Shown: positions 34,607-47,116, counted from the first letter of the stretch. The stretch is DNA of 64,000 nucleotides from Hevea brasiliensis (GCF_030052815.1 NC_079501.1:81101979-81165978), one strand, 5' to 3'. The notes: generated by a model not told the origin, from the sequence alone. Made by a program: numbers and translations.

Positions 34607-34960
34607 GGTCACATATGTATCTCCCGGTATGCAACAGAACAGCTAATAAGCTGTAATAACATTAGGCACAGGGCCAAGTATCAACACAATATCAGAATGG
34701 CTAAAAGCCATAAAATCACAGAATGGCATAATGGCATGTGCAGTACTACTAACTGAACCCTATTGGCATCACAACCTATCCAAACCAATCTTGCTAGGTG
34801 TACCAGGGCATGTTATACTTTTAAATTTTACAATTCTTGAAATTTAAGTTTAGGTGTTACTATTCATTTCATTAGTCAACTAAAATGTTGACTTTTACAT
34901 AGACAATAGGTACATTGGTTCTAATACTCCCAACATATCACATTTTACATTCTAAAATTG
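34607..34960 (-). repeat. Gypsy-A2 5' LTR, piece 3, broken at its right end
   Basis: It starts with the second copy of GGTCA and follows Gypsy-A from about 27,205 to 27,560, including ATGGCT/AGCCAT hairpin phrases near 34,697. It stops abruptly near 34,960. About 2 kb of LTR (equivalent to 27,560-29,609), including the sense 5' end, is missing. Confidence 0.8.
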
Positions 34961-34979
34961 TTAACCTCTTTCCTTCATC

Positions 34980-35103
34980 TATAAAAGGAAGAGGCTCTCT
35001 ACTTCATTTTTCAAGTTTTTCCTTTCAAGTTTTTCTTTCGAATACCTCTCCCTTTCCCTTATTCTATCTCCTTGTAAGTGTCCGATATCAAAGCTTTAAT
35101 AAA
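34980..35103 (+). promoter_or_regulatory. TATA box and AATAAA signal in the plus-strand LTR fragment
   Basis: TATAAAAGG at 34,980-34,988 is a near-consensus TATA box, with pyrimidine-rich sequence about 30 bp downstream. AATAAA at 35,098-35,103 follows 110 bp later. This close spacing is typical of the repeated R region of an LTR. Confidence 0.55.
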
Positions 35104-35141
35104 ACTTTCTTCTTACAATCTTTATTTGTTTTTATTCATTT

Positions 35142-35279
35142 TTATTCTTTACACCTATATCCGTGGCTGGTTCTACCACCCATATTTTTATGCTTTTATA
35201 ACTTATTGTTTTATTCTTTATATCTATATCTATGGTTGGTTTTATCACCCATAATTTTATGCTATTATAACTTGTTAAT
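35142..35279 (+). repeat. 69-bp tandem duplication
   Basis: Two copies (35,142-35,210 and 35,211-35,279) sharing TATTCTTTA, GGTT..TACCACCCATA-like and TTATGCT.TTATAACTT phrases, about 80 percent alike by eye. Confidence 0.75.
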
Positions 35280-35374
35280 TTATTGCATCTTCATTTTCAT
35301 TTTTACTGCATTTCCTTATTATTTATTGTTCTTTCTTCTTCTTCTTTACATTAATTCTATCTTTGTTGGATATC

Positions 35375-35377
<3 letters not shown>

Positions 35378-35468
<91 letters not shown>
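35378..35468. repeat. (AT)n microsatellite, about 91 bp
   Basis: Uninterrupted alternating T and A. A 189-residue frame that translates it as Ile-Tyr repeats is an artefact. Confidence 0.98.
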
Positions 35469-35470
<2 letters not shown>

Positions 35471-35642
35471 ATTTATTACTGTGAAATTAAGAGATAAGCG
35501 CTTCCAAAGAATGTCAAGAATGGCAGAACATATTTAGTATTAAAATTTTATATGAAATTAAAATAATTTTTAATTACATGAATTAGGCTTTATTTTTATC
35601 TTTTTCTTTGTATATTATTTCCCTGTTGTATTATTGCACCAC

Positions 35643-35660
35643 TAAGCAGAAATGCTTAGC
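35643..35660 (+). other. Hairpin of the conserved pair, plus-strand LTR fragment
   Basis: CTAAGCA with TGCTTAG (7 bp, GAAA loop), preceded by GCACCA. The neighbouring hairpin is too degenerate to call. Confidence 0.6.
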
Positions 35661-36336
35661 GCGATATATTGTTTCCTCGTATAGGTACTGAAGATAAAGT
35701 CCAATGGATATTAGACTAGGATTTTGGAGTTCGGATCTACAGAAGTGTCCAAGGTTGCCACCTCCTCAGCAATGCATTTAGATAGGACCCATATAGGTCA
35801 TATTATGTATTTTGTACATTACAATTATTTATTATGCTGAAATATAAATTATAGAATTGTAATTAATATGTATGTGATGTAAATTAATAAATTGGCTCTT
35901 TCATATGTAATTAATTTATATATCATGTAAATTATGAATTTATGTAATTAGTGTGTAAATCATGTAAACAAATGAAAATTGAGAATTTTTATACATGAAT
36001 TGGGCATGGATGGAAATGTATGGAAATGAATATGGGAATTAAAATACATATTTGATACTTGAAATGATGAGATGGTTATGATGAAGGTATGAATGAAATT
36101 ATTGTATGAAAATATATTGTTGAATTTTTTTTTTTAAAACAGGTGAATAGTGAAACACGTCAACTGGTAATAAAATAGGGGAAACTCCGTTAGTTTCTCC
36201 GAAAGAAATATAATTGATTTTAAAATATAACGAGAACAAATTATTAAAGGAATAAAGTAAGATAAGATAGGGTGTTCTGGCACCGAGTGTGACATGCCTT
36301 GCTCGGCTACACTATAGACGGGTGAGAGGTGTCACA

Positions 36337-37314
36337 CATTTTGGGTTGCAGCCATTGCGATTGTCAAACCTAAAAAATTTCTAGACCTTCTAAGAAAATG
36401 CAAGCTTCAGCTGTTGAACCTTTACTTTCAGCAGCCAAAACTGAGAATTTCTAGAACTCCCAAGTCGAAAACCTACATATCCCTTCTCCCATCAACACCT
36501 AAACTCATTTCAAAGTTTCAAAACACAACCCCATCACATATACACATCTCTTGGGCCTAGAATAACTATAAAACATGATTAATACCCATATACATTCATT
36601 AAAACTTAAATCCAAGGTTTTCCCCTAAACCCAAGATAGCATAAATTTCCAAAAACTTAACTTGAAACAACTTTTCATGAAATTAAAGCTTTAGAAACCT
36701 AATTCCTTATCAACTCTCTTAGATCAATCTATTAGATTAAGAAGAAAAGAAGGTTAACTCTTTTCTTGGAGCTTAGAGGCAGGAGAGTTAAAACTTCAAA
36801 ACTTGAATCTATTCTTTCACACTTCTAAATGGAAGAATCCACCTCTATATCTACAAAACTCAAAGGAATCTCTTCAAAGAGCTCCTTGCATTCCCTAATA
36901 GTTAAGAGAGAGAGGAAAGAAGGAAAATCCAAGTGTTTTGGGCAGGAAATGAGCAAAGATCCCTTTTATACCCTTTATGTCGAGAGACTTTCGACTGCCA
37001 AAAGTTTAACTTTTAGCTATTGGAGTTGATTTGCTCAAATGGGCATTTGAACCCTAAAAAAACTTTGGTTTCCGAAAGCTTGTCCTTCAGTTATCGAAGT
37101 TTCTTCTGCCCAAAACAATCACTTTAAAATTTTTTAAATTATAAAACTCTTAAAACATTTTTCATTCTTAAATACATTTTAAACATTTTAAACACACGTA
37201 CATGAACATATTTTCACATCTTACCACCACTCTTTTGTCAGTGAAGTCTTAGTTTTCACCAAAATATTCTATCAAGGACAGATATTCCAACATCAAAAAG
37301 TGGCGAATATTACA
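36337..37314 (-). repeat. Gypsy-D 3' LTR, left part missing
   Basis: 36,350-36,510 is homologous to 59,270-59,380 of the right LTR (phrases AATGCAAGCTTCAGCTGTT and TATCCCTTCTCCCATC). The copy corresponding to about 58,054-59,280 is missing at the junction with the plus-strand fragment. The sense 5' end is TGTAATATTCG at 37,314. Degenerate phrases such as TTTCGACTGCC and CAGTTATCGAAG recur between 36,980 and 37,110. Confidence 0.75.
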
Positions 37315-37728
37315 TTCTCCCCCTTAAGAACATTTATCCTTAAATGTTAAAACAAACATAAAAAGAGACATAACAGACATAGCATACAGAAAACCCTAGA
37401 AAATGTGGAGATATTGTTGTATCATGGAATCACAATTTTCTCATGTGCACTATTCCATAAAAACAACTTGACCATAGGTATCTCCTTGTTAGTTTTCACC
37501 AGAATATTCTATCAAGAGCAGATATTCCAACATCGAAAAGTGGCACATATTACATTCTCCCCCTTAAGAACATTCACCCTCAAATGTTAAAACAACACAT
37601 AAAAATAGACATAATACACATAGCATACAGAACACCCTAGAAAATGTGGGGATATTGTTGTATCATGGAATCACGGTTTTCCCATGTGCACTATTCCATA
37701 ACAACTTGACCATAGGTATCTCCTTATT
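37251..37728 (-). repeat. 240-bp tandem duplication spanning the Gypsy-D LTR, polypurine tract and pol end
   Basis: 37,251-37,490 and 37,491-37,728 are near-identical. Each holds the LTR terminus (TATTACA at 37,308-37,314 and 37,548-37,554), the polypurine tract (reverse of TTCTCCCCCTTAAG) and part of the pol tail. This gives two potential LTR junctions. Confidence 0.88.
37315..37328 (-). other. Polypurine tract of Gypsy-D (outer copy)
   Basis: CTTAAGGGGGAGAA on the minus strand directly before the LTR TGTAATA. A second copy is at 37,555-37,568. Confidence 0.8.
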
Positions 37729-39062
37729 CCTCAGCTTCCTTACTTGAGTGTTTACAATCCGAATAGATTGTTTAACATAAGAAAGATCTTCTAAAATTTC
37801 CATGTCTGGTTCATTTATAACCTTGTTTGAATCTAAAATGAACTTCCTCAACATAGAAATATGCAAGACTGGATGTATCCTCTTTATTTCTGGTGGCAAA
37901 GCTAACTTATAAGACACACTTTTGACCCTTTGCAGTACTTCATATGGTCCAATGTAACTTGGAGCTAGCTTACCTCTTTTTCTAAATCGGATGACACCCT
38001 TCATTAGCGATACCTTCAGAAGCACTATGTCCCCTTCCTAAAAAACCATTTCTCTCCTATACAGATCTGCATAACCTTTTTATCTATAGGCTGCTGCCTT
38101 TAACCTTGTTCTAATTAAGGGCATGGCTTGATTCGTGACTTCCACCAACTCTATTCCCACTAAAGCTCTTTCACCAACTTTCTCCCAACACACAGGAGAC
38201 CTGCACTTCCTCCCACATAGAGCTTCATATAGTACCATTTTGACACTAGAGTGATAGCTGTTGTTGTATGCAAACTCAATTAGGGGAAGGTACTTTTTTC
38301 ATGATCCACCAAAGTCAAGTACACACATTCTCAGCATATCCTCTAAAGTCTGTATGATCCTTTCTGACTGTCCATCTGTTAAAGGGTGAAAAGTCACGCT
38401 AAAGTCTAACCTGGTGCCTAATTCATTTTAAAGACAGTGCCAAAATCTTAATGTGAACTGTGGTTTTCATTCAAAGACTATTATTACTAAAGCTCCATGC
38501 AACCTGATTATTTCTGCCACATACACCTGAGCTAACTTATCCACAGAGTAGTTAGCTTTTACAGGAATGAAGTGAGGAGTCTTAGTTAACCTGTCCACTA
38601 TAACCCATATTGAGTCATGTCTATTGGAGGCAACTGGTAACCCTATAACAAAATCCATAGACACATTTTCCCATTTCCACTTTGGAATGGGTAGTGGGTT
38701 GAGCATTGCTGCTAGCTTCTGATGCTCTAGCTTCACTTTTTGACAGAGCTCACAAATTGTGCAATCTCCTTTCTCATGGAAGGCCACCAATAAACCTTCT
38801 TTAAGTCCTGATACATTTTAGTGGCTCTAGGGTGCACAGTATACTTAGCATTATGAGCTTCCCTCATAATGTCTCCCTTGAGTTGAGTGTCATTTGGAAC
38901 ACATAACCTATTACCACCATTCCTTAACATTCCTTTTCCGTTAAAACGGAACTCACTGATCTTGCTTTTTTATACCAATTCTACTATTTTCACCAACTTA
39001 GGGTCTTCATACTGTTTCTTTGATATTTGTCTTAGGTATACTAGTGTCACTTTCATTTAAGC
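37660..39062 (-). pseudogene. Gypsy-D integrase, heavily decayed
   Basis: The zinc-binding region is recognisable (REAHNAKYTVHP, then CELCQKVK after a frame change near 38,760). The first catalytic Asp is in SMDFVIGLP. At the second, the expected SDRD reads as FE-stop-K near 38,465, so that active-site residue is lost. The Glu remains in DGQSERIIQ near 38,370. The tail (38,025-37,663) has GPYEVLQRVKSVSYKL and VRKLRNKEIPMVKLLW, a chromodomain-like end, then a broken terminus. The N-terminal side is cut by the Gypsy-E LTR at 39,063. Confidence 0.88.
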
Positions 39063-39739
39063 TGTCACACCCTACTCCTCGTAAGATGTAACATGCTCCC
39101 GTAGTACACCTAATGAATTACCGTACTTCGCCTAAATATACTAAAAGGGATTTTAAAACAATTTTCGTTCATTTTTAAATTGGTAAGTAAATTTTTTTCA
39201 GATATTAAAAACCTTTATTTAAAGTCCAAACATAAATCAAATTTTTAGATATTTAAAATCTCCATGATTTTTACAAAAATTTCGGCAGAGTGCCGTCTAT
39301 ATTTCAAGAAAACATTTCTTCAAAACCTGAAAATAAAAACACTCCCAATATTTTTCTCAATCACAACTCCATTATTCAATCTCATTTCACAAATCAATAT
39401 AAGCAACTCAATACAAAGTTAAAATTAAATCAAACATTGAAATATCTCATTAAGATAACAAAATGAATATTTACATTCATGGGAGTATTAAAAATTTAGT
39501 AGTGCAAACTTTATAAATACATAAAATCTCAAGATAACCTTATAATAATTTGTATTTCATTACAATCCAAAAATATATTACAAAAGAGTTGGTACAACTA
39601 CTCAAAGTAAATTTCATACATACAATTATAGAATTACATCAAAATCTAAAGTACAAGGGTATACCTATGATATACCCGAAGATAGTCTCATTATGCCTTT
39701 TAGTAATCATGCTCAGCTACTTTATATTTTCTTTCACCT

Positions 39740-39778
39740 GCGACAGCATACAAAGTTATCGCTGAGTGGTGAACTCAG
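39740..39778 (-). other. Conserved hairpin pair, Gypsy-E LTR
   Basis: GCGACAGC with GTTATCGC (39,740-39,762), then CTGAGT with ACTCAG (39,762-39,778, GGTGA loop), followed by TGGTGCAC. Confidence 0.7.
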
Positions 39779-42249
39779 TGGTGCACAAACTAATAATTTA
39801 AAACTTAATACAAGTTATACTTGATAATTCATAACAAATAAAAATTTAAAATTTCTAAATTCTTCAAAATTCATAACATTCAGAAATCAATATTTTTATT
39901 CATGCAAATTATTCATTTCAATAACATTTTGATCAAATGGTAACTATTTATCTACATTTCTTTTAAATCCCGAAACAACACAAAAATATTTTGAATCACT
40001 GACAAATTATTTATTTCAACCATAATTTATCAAACTATGCATAATTTAAAGGGCGTTGCTAACAATTTACACAGTTGAATGCATGACCCAAAATTCAAAT
40101 AGATGTCGTGTTGTACACCATGACATTTCACACTCTCTCAATAACCAAGGCTAAAAGGGAGGAACAAAGACTAGCTAGTATATATGAGTACTCATTCAAA
40201 CTCTTCCCCAACTGGCAAGCCAGAGAGGAAGGAACTCGCCCCATCTAGTGGAGGAGATATCTCACTAGACAAGCTAATAAGAATTCACAACATATTTTGC
40301 CATGTCAACTGTGGTTTCAAATCATATTCAAAACAATTTCTATTTATAAAGTGTTTACAAATCATCAACATATTTAATCATCATAAATTCATGCTCAAGG
40401 TTGGCAATACATCAAACTTAAAATTTACAATCCTCAAAACCATCCAATAAATCCTTAAATGCATAAGAAAATTTACATTTAATTTATACAATTTCATTCA
40501 ACAAATTAAAATCCTCAACATAACAAAATTATAAATCATAAAATAAACTTGTTCAAATCAATTTAGAAGTGAAAAGTAACAAAATAGTTAGTTGTGCACA
40601 AACCTTAAGCGAGTCGCCTCTTGGCCTTGACTCGATTCCTCGGGTTCTTTCCCGGTATTCTTTTCAACTGAAACACACAGTTTCACAGTGTTTAAATATC
40701 ATAACTCATCGTAAATCCAAAAAAAAATTTAAATCTACTTATACCTAGCTTTAATATGCTAAACTTGACATTCTTTAAAATTTGTATTTCGGAGTTACTA
40801 TTCATGATACTATTCAAGTCAATTTGTTGACTTTCTAATGCTTAATAGGTATGGGAATTATAATTTCACCCACATACCACATTTTGGTTACCTAATTTGT
40901 TGGTTTTGGTTGTTTTCTCAAATTTTAAGTCTTTTAGGAAAAATTGCAAATTTTCAGTTTTGGTGTCCTATGTTGCACTATTCCATTGGTCATGTTGCTG
41001 TTAGCATTTGGCTAAGTTTTCTTCATAGAAACTATTCCTTATTGTCTTATTGAATCACTCCAATTGGAGTTTTGTAGCTCAAGTTATGGCCATTTGAATC
41101 ATGGCTGTCGGATTGGACTTAACTCAGATTTCTGGGCACCAAACTGGTTCTGGCAGTTTTAGGTCACCAAATTTGGGTGGCCAAATTACTTAGTTAAGGG
41201 CATAATTTGGGTTTGTGTTCTTGATAAAAGTTTTAGGTCTATATCGCACCTGTCCAATGGTAAAATTTCAGGTCATTTAGACCTACTTAGCCCAAGTTAT
41301 GGCCAAATGAACAAACACTGTTCATTTGGTCATTTTTGTACAGGTCAGACTGCAAAAATCTGGATTTGGTCAATTTGTTCACTAGGTTTTGGTCACTTTT
41401 TGAGCATGATTCCTAGATGAAAAATCTTCCATTTTGTGTCTATTTTCATTCCCAATTGGCCTGACACCAATTAGATTTGTAAATTTTCAGTTTTGGTCTC
41501 TCAAAGGGACCTTGGTCCTGCTGCCTGCAGCATGACTCTAAGCAACCCGAATTTGCATTTGGTTCCAACACTTCTAACATACTCCAATTGGTCTCAAATG
41601 ACCATTTCTCACCTCAAACTAGGTCAAACACATCATTTAACAATTTCTCACATTTTTGTCTTCCAAACCCTAGGTGCCAAAACCCTAATTCATGCAATTG
41701 ATTAATTCATACCCAATTTACTACACTAATCACATATTCAACCTTAATCAATGTCAAATTCATGTCTAAATTAAATTAAACATATCAAAACTTCAAGGTA
41801 CCATGGCTGGATGAAATTTACATTTGGTCCCTCAACTATGTTTTCTTTTGATTTGTTTCCATTTTCTCATAATTTCCAAACTATTTCATCACATACACAT
41901 GAATCAAACCTAGGAAGTGAAGAGTTAGAGCACTAACTTTTACGTTGAATTTCAACTTCTCAATTCCTTCACTTTCTTCCTTCCTATTCTTCTTTAATCT
42001 TCTTTTCTAGGGTAACTTAGAAGCTTTTTAGGGTTTAGGGTTGAAATTTGAGGGGAAGAACTAAGTTTTTTAAGCTTTAAAAGCTTGTTAATGGAGGAAC
42101 CTTGGGAGAGAAAAGTGAGAGAGAGATGGGGACGTTTTTTGAAGAAGAAGAAGAAGAAATGATTTTCCTTTTTTTATGAATTTTTAAGTCTTATAGAAGA
42201 CCACAATTATCCAAAATTTAATTTTTAATTATATTAGTGTTTATGACAT

Positions 42250-42269
42250 CATGCATGATGTCATGCATG
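42250..42269. promoter_or_regulatory. Paired CATGCATG motifs, Gypsy-E LTR
   Basis: Two copies 12 bp apart, the same arrangement as in the Gypsy-B LTRs. Confidence 0.4.
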
Positions 42270-42831
42270 ATGTCACTAATTTCTACTTTTCCTTTTTCTT
42301 ATTTTTTTTTCTATTTATTTTTACCTAGTTCTTTAATTTAATTCCTGATTCCGTAATTTTCTTTTCTTCGATTTTATTTGACAGTTAGGTCAGGAGTCAA
42401 CTCTCGGGGTCAATTGACCAAATTGCCCCTCGCTGGTTCGACCCGGTTTGCAAATAATTCAATATTTCTTCCGGCTCCCTGACCTAATTATTTGACTAGC
42501 TTAACAATTCTTTTTCATGATTTTCTCTTTTCCACTATGTTCGCAATAGTCCTAAGGACCGCGGTGTCACATTTTACGGTTCGAAATTTGAGTTTAGATT
42601 GACCCCGCAGTCACTTCCCGGAAAGGTCACCTATCGCTGTGACTCCCAGCTCATTTAACATTTATGTTCTGTTTTTCTTATTTTTACTTTTCTATCTGGT
42701 AATCACTATTTATTTTCGATCAAGGCTTTTCCAGGTGTCTTAAACATAGTTTTAATCTTCTTAATTGTCCGGACCAATACCGATCACCAGAACAGTAACA
42801 TATACCAGGCTATGCAAATAGGGGTGTTACA

Positions 42832-43845
42832 TAACTATCCAAGTACCCTTGGTTGATAACTCCAACTGTAACCCTTTTCTAATTAGCTGGTACAACTTCA
42901 AGATAGGCTATCTTTCTACAAATATATGTGCTAAACTGCAAAATAATTTTCGACTCAGGGCATTTGCAATAGTATTTGCCTTCTTCAAATGGTACTAAAT
43001 TATATAGTTATAATCATTGAGCAGTTCTACCCACTCTGGTACTAATTTTCGAATCAGACATAAAGATGTATTGGAGAATCTTGTAATCTATAAAGATCTT
43101 GCATTTTGCTCCATAAAGATAATGTCTCCACATCTTTAGAGCAAAAACTACGGTTGCTATTTCGAAGTGATGAGTGGGATAGTTAGCTTCATGCTTCTTC
43201 AACTGTCTTGAAGCATAAGCTATTACTCTTCCCTTCTGCATGAGAACACGTCCCAAACCCACTCTGGAGGCATCATAGTAGATAGTGAAATCTTCATTGC
43301 CTATAGGCAGAACTAGTACTGATGGTGAATCAGGCACTCCTTAATCTTCTGAAAGCTCTCTTCACATTCATCACTCCATTCAAACTTCTTATTCTTCTGA
43401 GTTAATCTAGTCATTGAAGGAGCTATCTTCAAGAAATTAAATACAAGTCTCCAGCCAACCAAACCTAGAAAACTCTTGATCTCTATCACTGTGGTTGGCC
43501 TTGGCCAATCTGCTACTGTTTCTACCTTCTTAAGATCCACTTCGATTCCATTCTCTGTCATTATATGCCCCAAAAAAGATATACTTCTTAAAAAGCCAAA
43601 ACTCACACTTAGAGAACTTGGCATACAACTCCCTCAATGTCTGAAGATCTATTCTTAGGTGTTGTGCATGCTCTTCTAGACTTTTGTAATACACTAATAT
43701 ATCATCAATAAAGACCATTACAAAGTGATCCACATATTGTTTGAATACCCTGTTCATGAGATCCATGAATGCAGCTGGGGCATTCTTTCACCTAAACGAC
43801 ATCACAAAAAACTCATAATGCCCATATCAGGTTTGATAGGCAATT
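42832..43845 (-). pseudogene. Gypsy-D reverse transcriptase (C-terminal part) and RNase H
   Basis: After the Gypsy-C insertion the frame resumes with YGHYEFFVMSF near 43,800 and [15 protein letters not shown]. It carries the FIDD active site ([10 protein letters not shown], near 43,705). Several frame changes follow (43,640-43,530). RNase H is seen as [16 protein letters not shown] near 43,290 and [16 protein letters not shown] near 43,200; the TDHKSL motif reads IDYKILQ. The segment stops at the Gypsy-E LTR. Confidence 0.88.
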
Positions 43846-44487
43846 TATCACACCTTACCCCTCTGTAAGGCATAACATGATCCCGTAGAATACCTAATGA
43901 ACAACCGAACTTCACCTATCGATAACTCATTAAGTACCCTATAAGGGATTTTAAAACCATTTTTCTTATTTTTTGGAAGTGGTGAGCATTTTAGTAGGAA
44001 TTAAAAACATTTAATTGAAGTTTTAAAACTAGTAAAAATTTTTGTCCATTTTTATTTATCCGCAAATTTTGGAAAAATTTCGTCAGAGTGCCGTTTGTAT
44101 TTTGAGAAAACAGTTCTTCAAAAACCTTTAAAAACACTTCCAATAATTGTTTTCACAACTCCCAACCACCAAAAGGACTCAAGTCAACACAATTCAATTT
44201 AAGTCCACAATTCAACCAAAGTTTATCATCTCAAAATACTTCATAAATTCATTCACATTGCATATAATACTTAATTTACAAATACAGATCTTAATTTATA
44301 AAAAGAAAATCCAAAATAATATTATTACAATTTATTATAGAACTGCTCAACTTTATATTAATACATAAGACATTATAATATTTACATCAAATAATTATAA
44401 GGTATAATTAAATACCTGTACAAAAAGATCGGCGAAGGCCTTGTTAATTCAGCTGCTCACTCTGCTACTTTGTCCTTGCCCTTATCT

Positions 44488-44529
44488 GCGACAGCAAAAT
44501 AAGCTATCGCTGAGTATAAAAATACTCAG
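44488..44529 (-). other. Conserved hairpin pair, Gypsy-C 3' LTR
   Basis: GCGACAGC with GCTATCGC (44,488-44,510) and a perfect 8-bp CTGAGTAT/ATACTCAG with AAAA loop (44,510-44,529), then TGGTGCAC. The other LTR has it at 52,495-52,536 with one change. Confidence 0.78.
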
Positions 44530-45412
44530 TGGTGCACAATAAAAATTTGAAATGCAATACATAAAATATTCATTGACAAATCACAATTTAAATATTTCAC
44601 AATTATCAAAACTCATTATAGCACAATTTTGGTCAAACAATTTAATAAACATAGTGTTGCTAATTTATACACAACTTAAGCCATGACACTAAATTTCCAA
44701 TCAATGCCGCATTGTACACCATGATAAAGCAATCTACAACCCCACTAATCGAAATCAATGAGGGAGGTGGCTAGCTAGCTAATGAGTACTCATCCGATCT
44801 ACAACCTCAACTGGTAAACCAGAGAGGGAGGAAAATAATCGATCTCAACCCCATAAATGGAGGAAGAATAATAAGGCACTATCATGCTAAGTGTGAATTA
44901 GAAATCAATTTAAAACAATTTATTCAAATATTGCATGCAAAATCAAATCAATTTCCAAAGTCACATTTTCATGTACAAAGTGGCAACACAAAAGTTCTTA
45001 AACTCATAATTAACAAGAAAATTTCATAGTGCATACTAAATCAAATTTTCAAAGAGAAAATACTTAAATAGGGTTTATTTTCGACAAACCTGACATGAGT
45101 CGCCTCTAGGCCTTAACTTAGTCTCTTAGACCTTCCGGGTCTTTCTCAGCTGAAACACAAAATTTATAGTGTCTTAGTATCTTTGCCTCACAATAATTCC
45201 AATAATTAATCCCAACATGCTTGAACTTACATTCTTGAAAATTTTCATGTTGGGGTTACTATTCATGGTACTATTCAAGTCAAAACTTTCATATGCTTAG
45301 AAGGTATGGGAACTCCAACTATACTCACATACCACATTTTGGTTACCAATTTTGTTGGTTTTGGTTGTTTTCTCAAAACTTAAGTCTTTTAGGCAAAATT
45401 GTAAATTTTCAA

Positions 45413-45454
45413 TTTTGGTGCCCAGTTTTTCTGGTCACTTTCTGGGCACCAAAA
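45413..45454. repeat. 13-bp inverted repeat marking a deletion in Gypsy-C 3' LTR
   Basis: TTTTGGTGCCCAG (45,413-45,425) and CTGGGCACCAAAA (45,442-45,454), spacer 16 bp. In the 5' LTR the same arms (11 bp) are 180 bp apart at 53,425-53,435 and 53,616-53,626. Confidence 0.85.
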
Positions 45455-47116
45455 CTGGTTCTGGTAGTTTTAGGTCACCAATTTTGGGTGGCTAAATGAC
45501 TTAGTTAAGGGCATAATTTGAGTTTGTGTTCTTCATGAAAGTTGTAGGGATATATCTCAGATTTCTACTGGTAAAATTTCAGATCATTTAGACCTGCCTA
45601 ACCCATGTTATGGCCAAATGAACAAGTTCATTTAGTCATTTTTATACAGGGTAGAACACTCAATTCCGAATTGGCCAATTTGTTCACTATGCTATGGCCA
45701 CTTTCTGGGCATGATTCCTGAATGAAAAATGTACCATTTTGTGTCTAGTTTCATTCCCAATTAGCCTTACACCAATTGGGTTGGTAAATTTTCAATTTTG
45801 GTCCCTGAAAGGGACCTTGGTCCTACTGCCTGCAGAATGTCCATAACCAATCCGAATTTCCATTTGATTCCAACACTTCCAACATACAACAATTGGTCAT
45901 ACATGACCATTTTTCAGCTCAAACAAGGTCAAGCACACCATTTGACCAATTCTCAAAATTTTGTCTCCCAAAACCCTAGGTCCAAAACCCTAACTCACTA
46001 ATTTTGTTACATTTTACTAAATCAAAACATATAAACATAATTTCTCAACTCATTCAAGCTTTTTAACATGTTTAATTCAATCAAACTCATGCAAATCATT
46101 CCCTTACATAGGCTGGCTGAAATTCACATATAGTCCTCCAACAATTGTTTTCTTTTTCATTTTTCATAATTTCTAAGTTTATTCAACTATAAACACAATA
46201 ATTAAACTAGAAATACAAAGTTTAGCTTACTAACGTTGGTATAGCTTCAATCTTCAAATCCTTCAACTTTTTCTTCTTTCTTTCTCCTTTAATCTTCTTT
46301 CCAAGGTTTGCTTATAATTTTTCTTCAAGAAAAATTAAAGGATTTATAGTGAAATTTGGTGTTTAGAAAGCTTAAGAATAAGCTTTCATGGAGGAATTTT
46401 GAGAGAGAGACGAGAGAGAGAGAGGGACGGCAAGAATGTAAGAAGAGGACTAAAATGATTTTTTTTTTTCATTTGTGTATATTTATCCATAATTTGGCTT
46501 AGTCAATTTAAGTAATTAAATTAAAATGAATTATGAAGTCATGCATGATGTCATCTATGTGATGTCATTAATCTAATTTCCTTTTCTTTTCTTATTCTTT
46601 TATTTTTCCCATACTTCTTTAATTTAATTGTCGATTCCAAAATTTTCTTTTCTCCGATTTTATTTGATAGTTAGGTCAAGAGTCAGCTCTAGGGGTTAAT
46701 TGACCAAATTGCCTCTCGTCGGTTTGACCCGGTTTGCAAATAATTCAATATTTCTTCCTGATCCCTGACCTAATTATTTGACCGACTTAACAATTCTTTT
46801 TCGTGATTTTTCTTTTCCACTGTGTTCACAATAGTCCTAAGAACCGTGGCGTCACATTTTATAGTTCAAAATTTGAGTTTAAATCGACCTCGCAATCATT
46901 CCCCAGAAGGTCACCCATCGCTGTGACTCTCGGCTCATTTAACTTCTCGTGTTCTATTTTTCTTATTTATACTTAACCAATTGACAATTACTAATTATTT
47001 ATGTTCAGGGCTTATCTAGTTGTCTTAGACATGGTTCTAATCCCCTTAATTATCCAGACTGACACCGGTCACCAGAATAGTGAAATATACCAGGCTATGC
47101 AAATAGGGGTGTTACA

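Larger units (their letters stand above)
34961..36336 (+). repeat. Plus-strand gypsy LTR fragment, 5' truncated
   Basis: The right half resembles the reverse complement of Gypsy-A LTRs: CACCACTAAGC...GCTTAGCGCG near 35,641, GGTACTGAAGAT near 35,685, and an end near 36,280-36,336 carrying GGTGTCACA, the reverse of TGTGACACC. The left part contains TATAAAAGG, AATAAA, a 69-bp tandem duplication and an AT microsatellite and has no match among the other LTRs here. No TG start or matching target duplication was found, so it is probably a truncated LTR of a related family joined to Gypsy-A2 by rearrangement. No protein-coding signal. Confidence 0.65.
39063..42831 (-). repeat. Gypsy-E: solo LTR in the Gypsy-D integrase
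   Basis: 3,769 bp with complete ends, TGTCACACC to GTGTTACA, and no interior or second LTR. Flanks are TAAGC and TAACT, an eroded duplication. Both sides continue Gypsy-D pol. It is in the same LTR family group as Gypsy-B and -C and carries the hairpin pair (39,740-39,778), the palindrome near 41,306-41,335, and CATGCATG at 42,250-42,257 and 42,262-42,269. Solo LTRs normally arise by recombination between two LTRs. Confidence 0.9.
43846..47116 (-). repeat. 3' LTR of Gypsy-C
   Basis: 3,271 bp, shorter than the 3,425-bp partner mainly because about 160 bp is missing near 45,426. One CATGCATG (46,540-46,547) remains; the second copy has become CATCTATG. Confidence 0.93.

Noticed and set aside
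34961..35110. Possible endogenous pararetrovirus promoter (TATAAAAGG, AATAAA)
   Set aside because: No viral coding sequence nearby, and the segment ends in a gypsy-type LTR terminus; an LTR R region explains it better.
34915..35484. 189-residue plus-strand reading frame
   Set aside because: It is translated LTR fragment plus the AT microsatellite (Ile-Tyr repeats); no domain or codon signal.
36829..37029. 66-residue serine/lysine-rich frame
   Set aside because: Lies in the Gypsy-D LTR with no homologous frame visible in the right copy.
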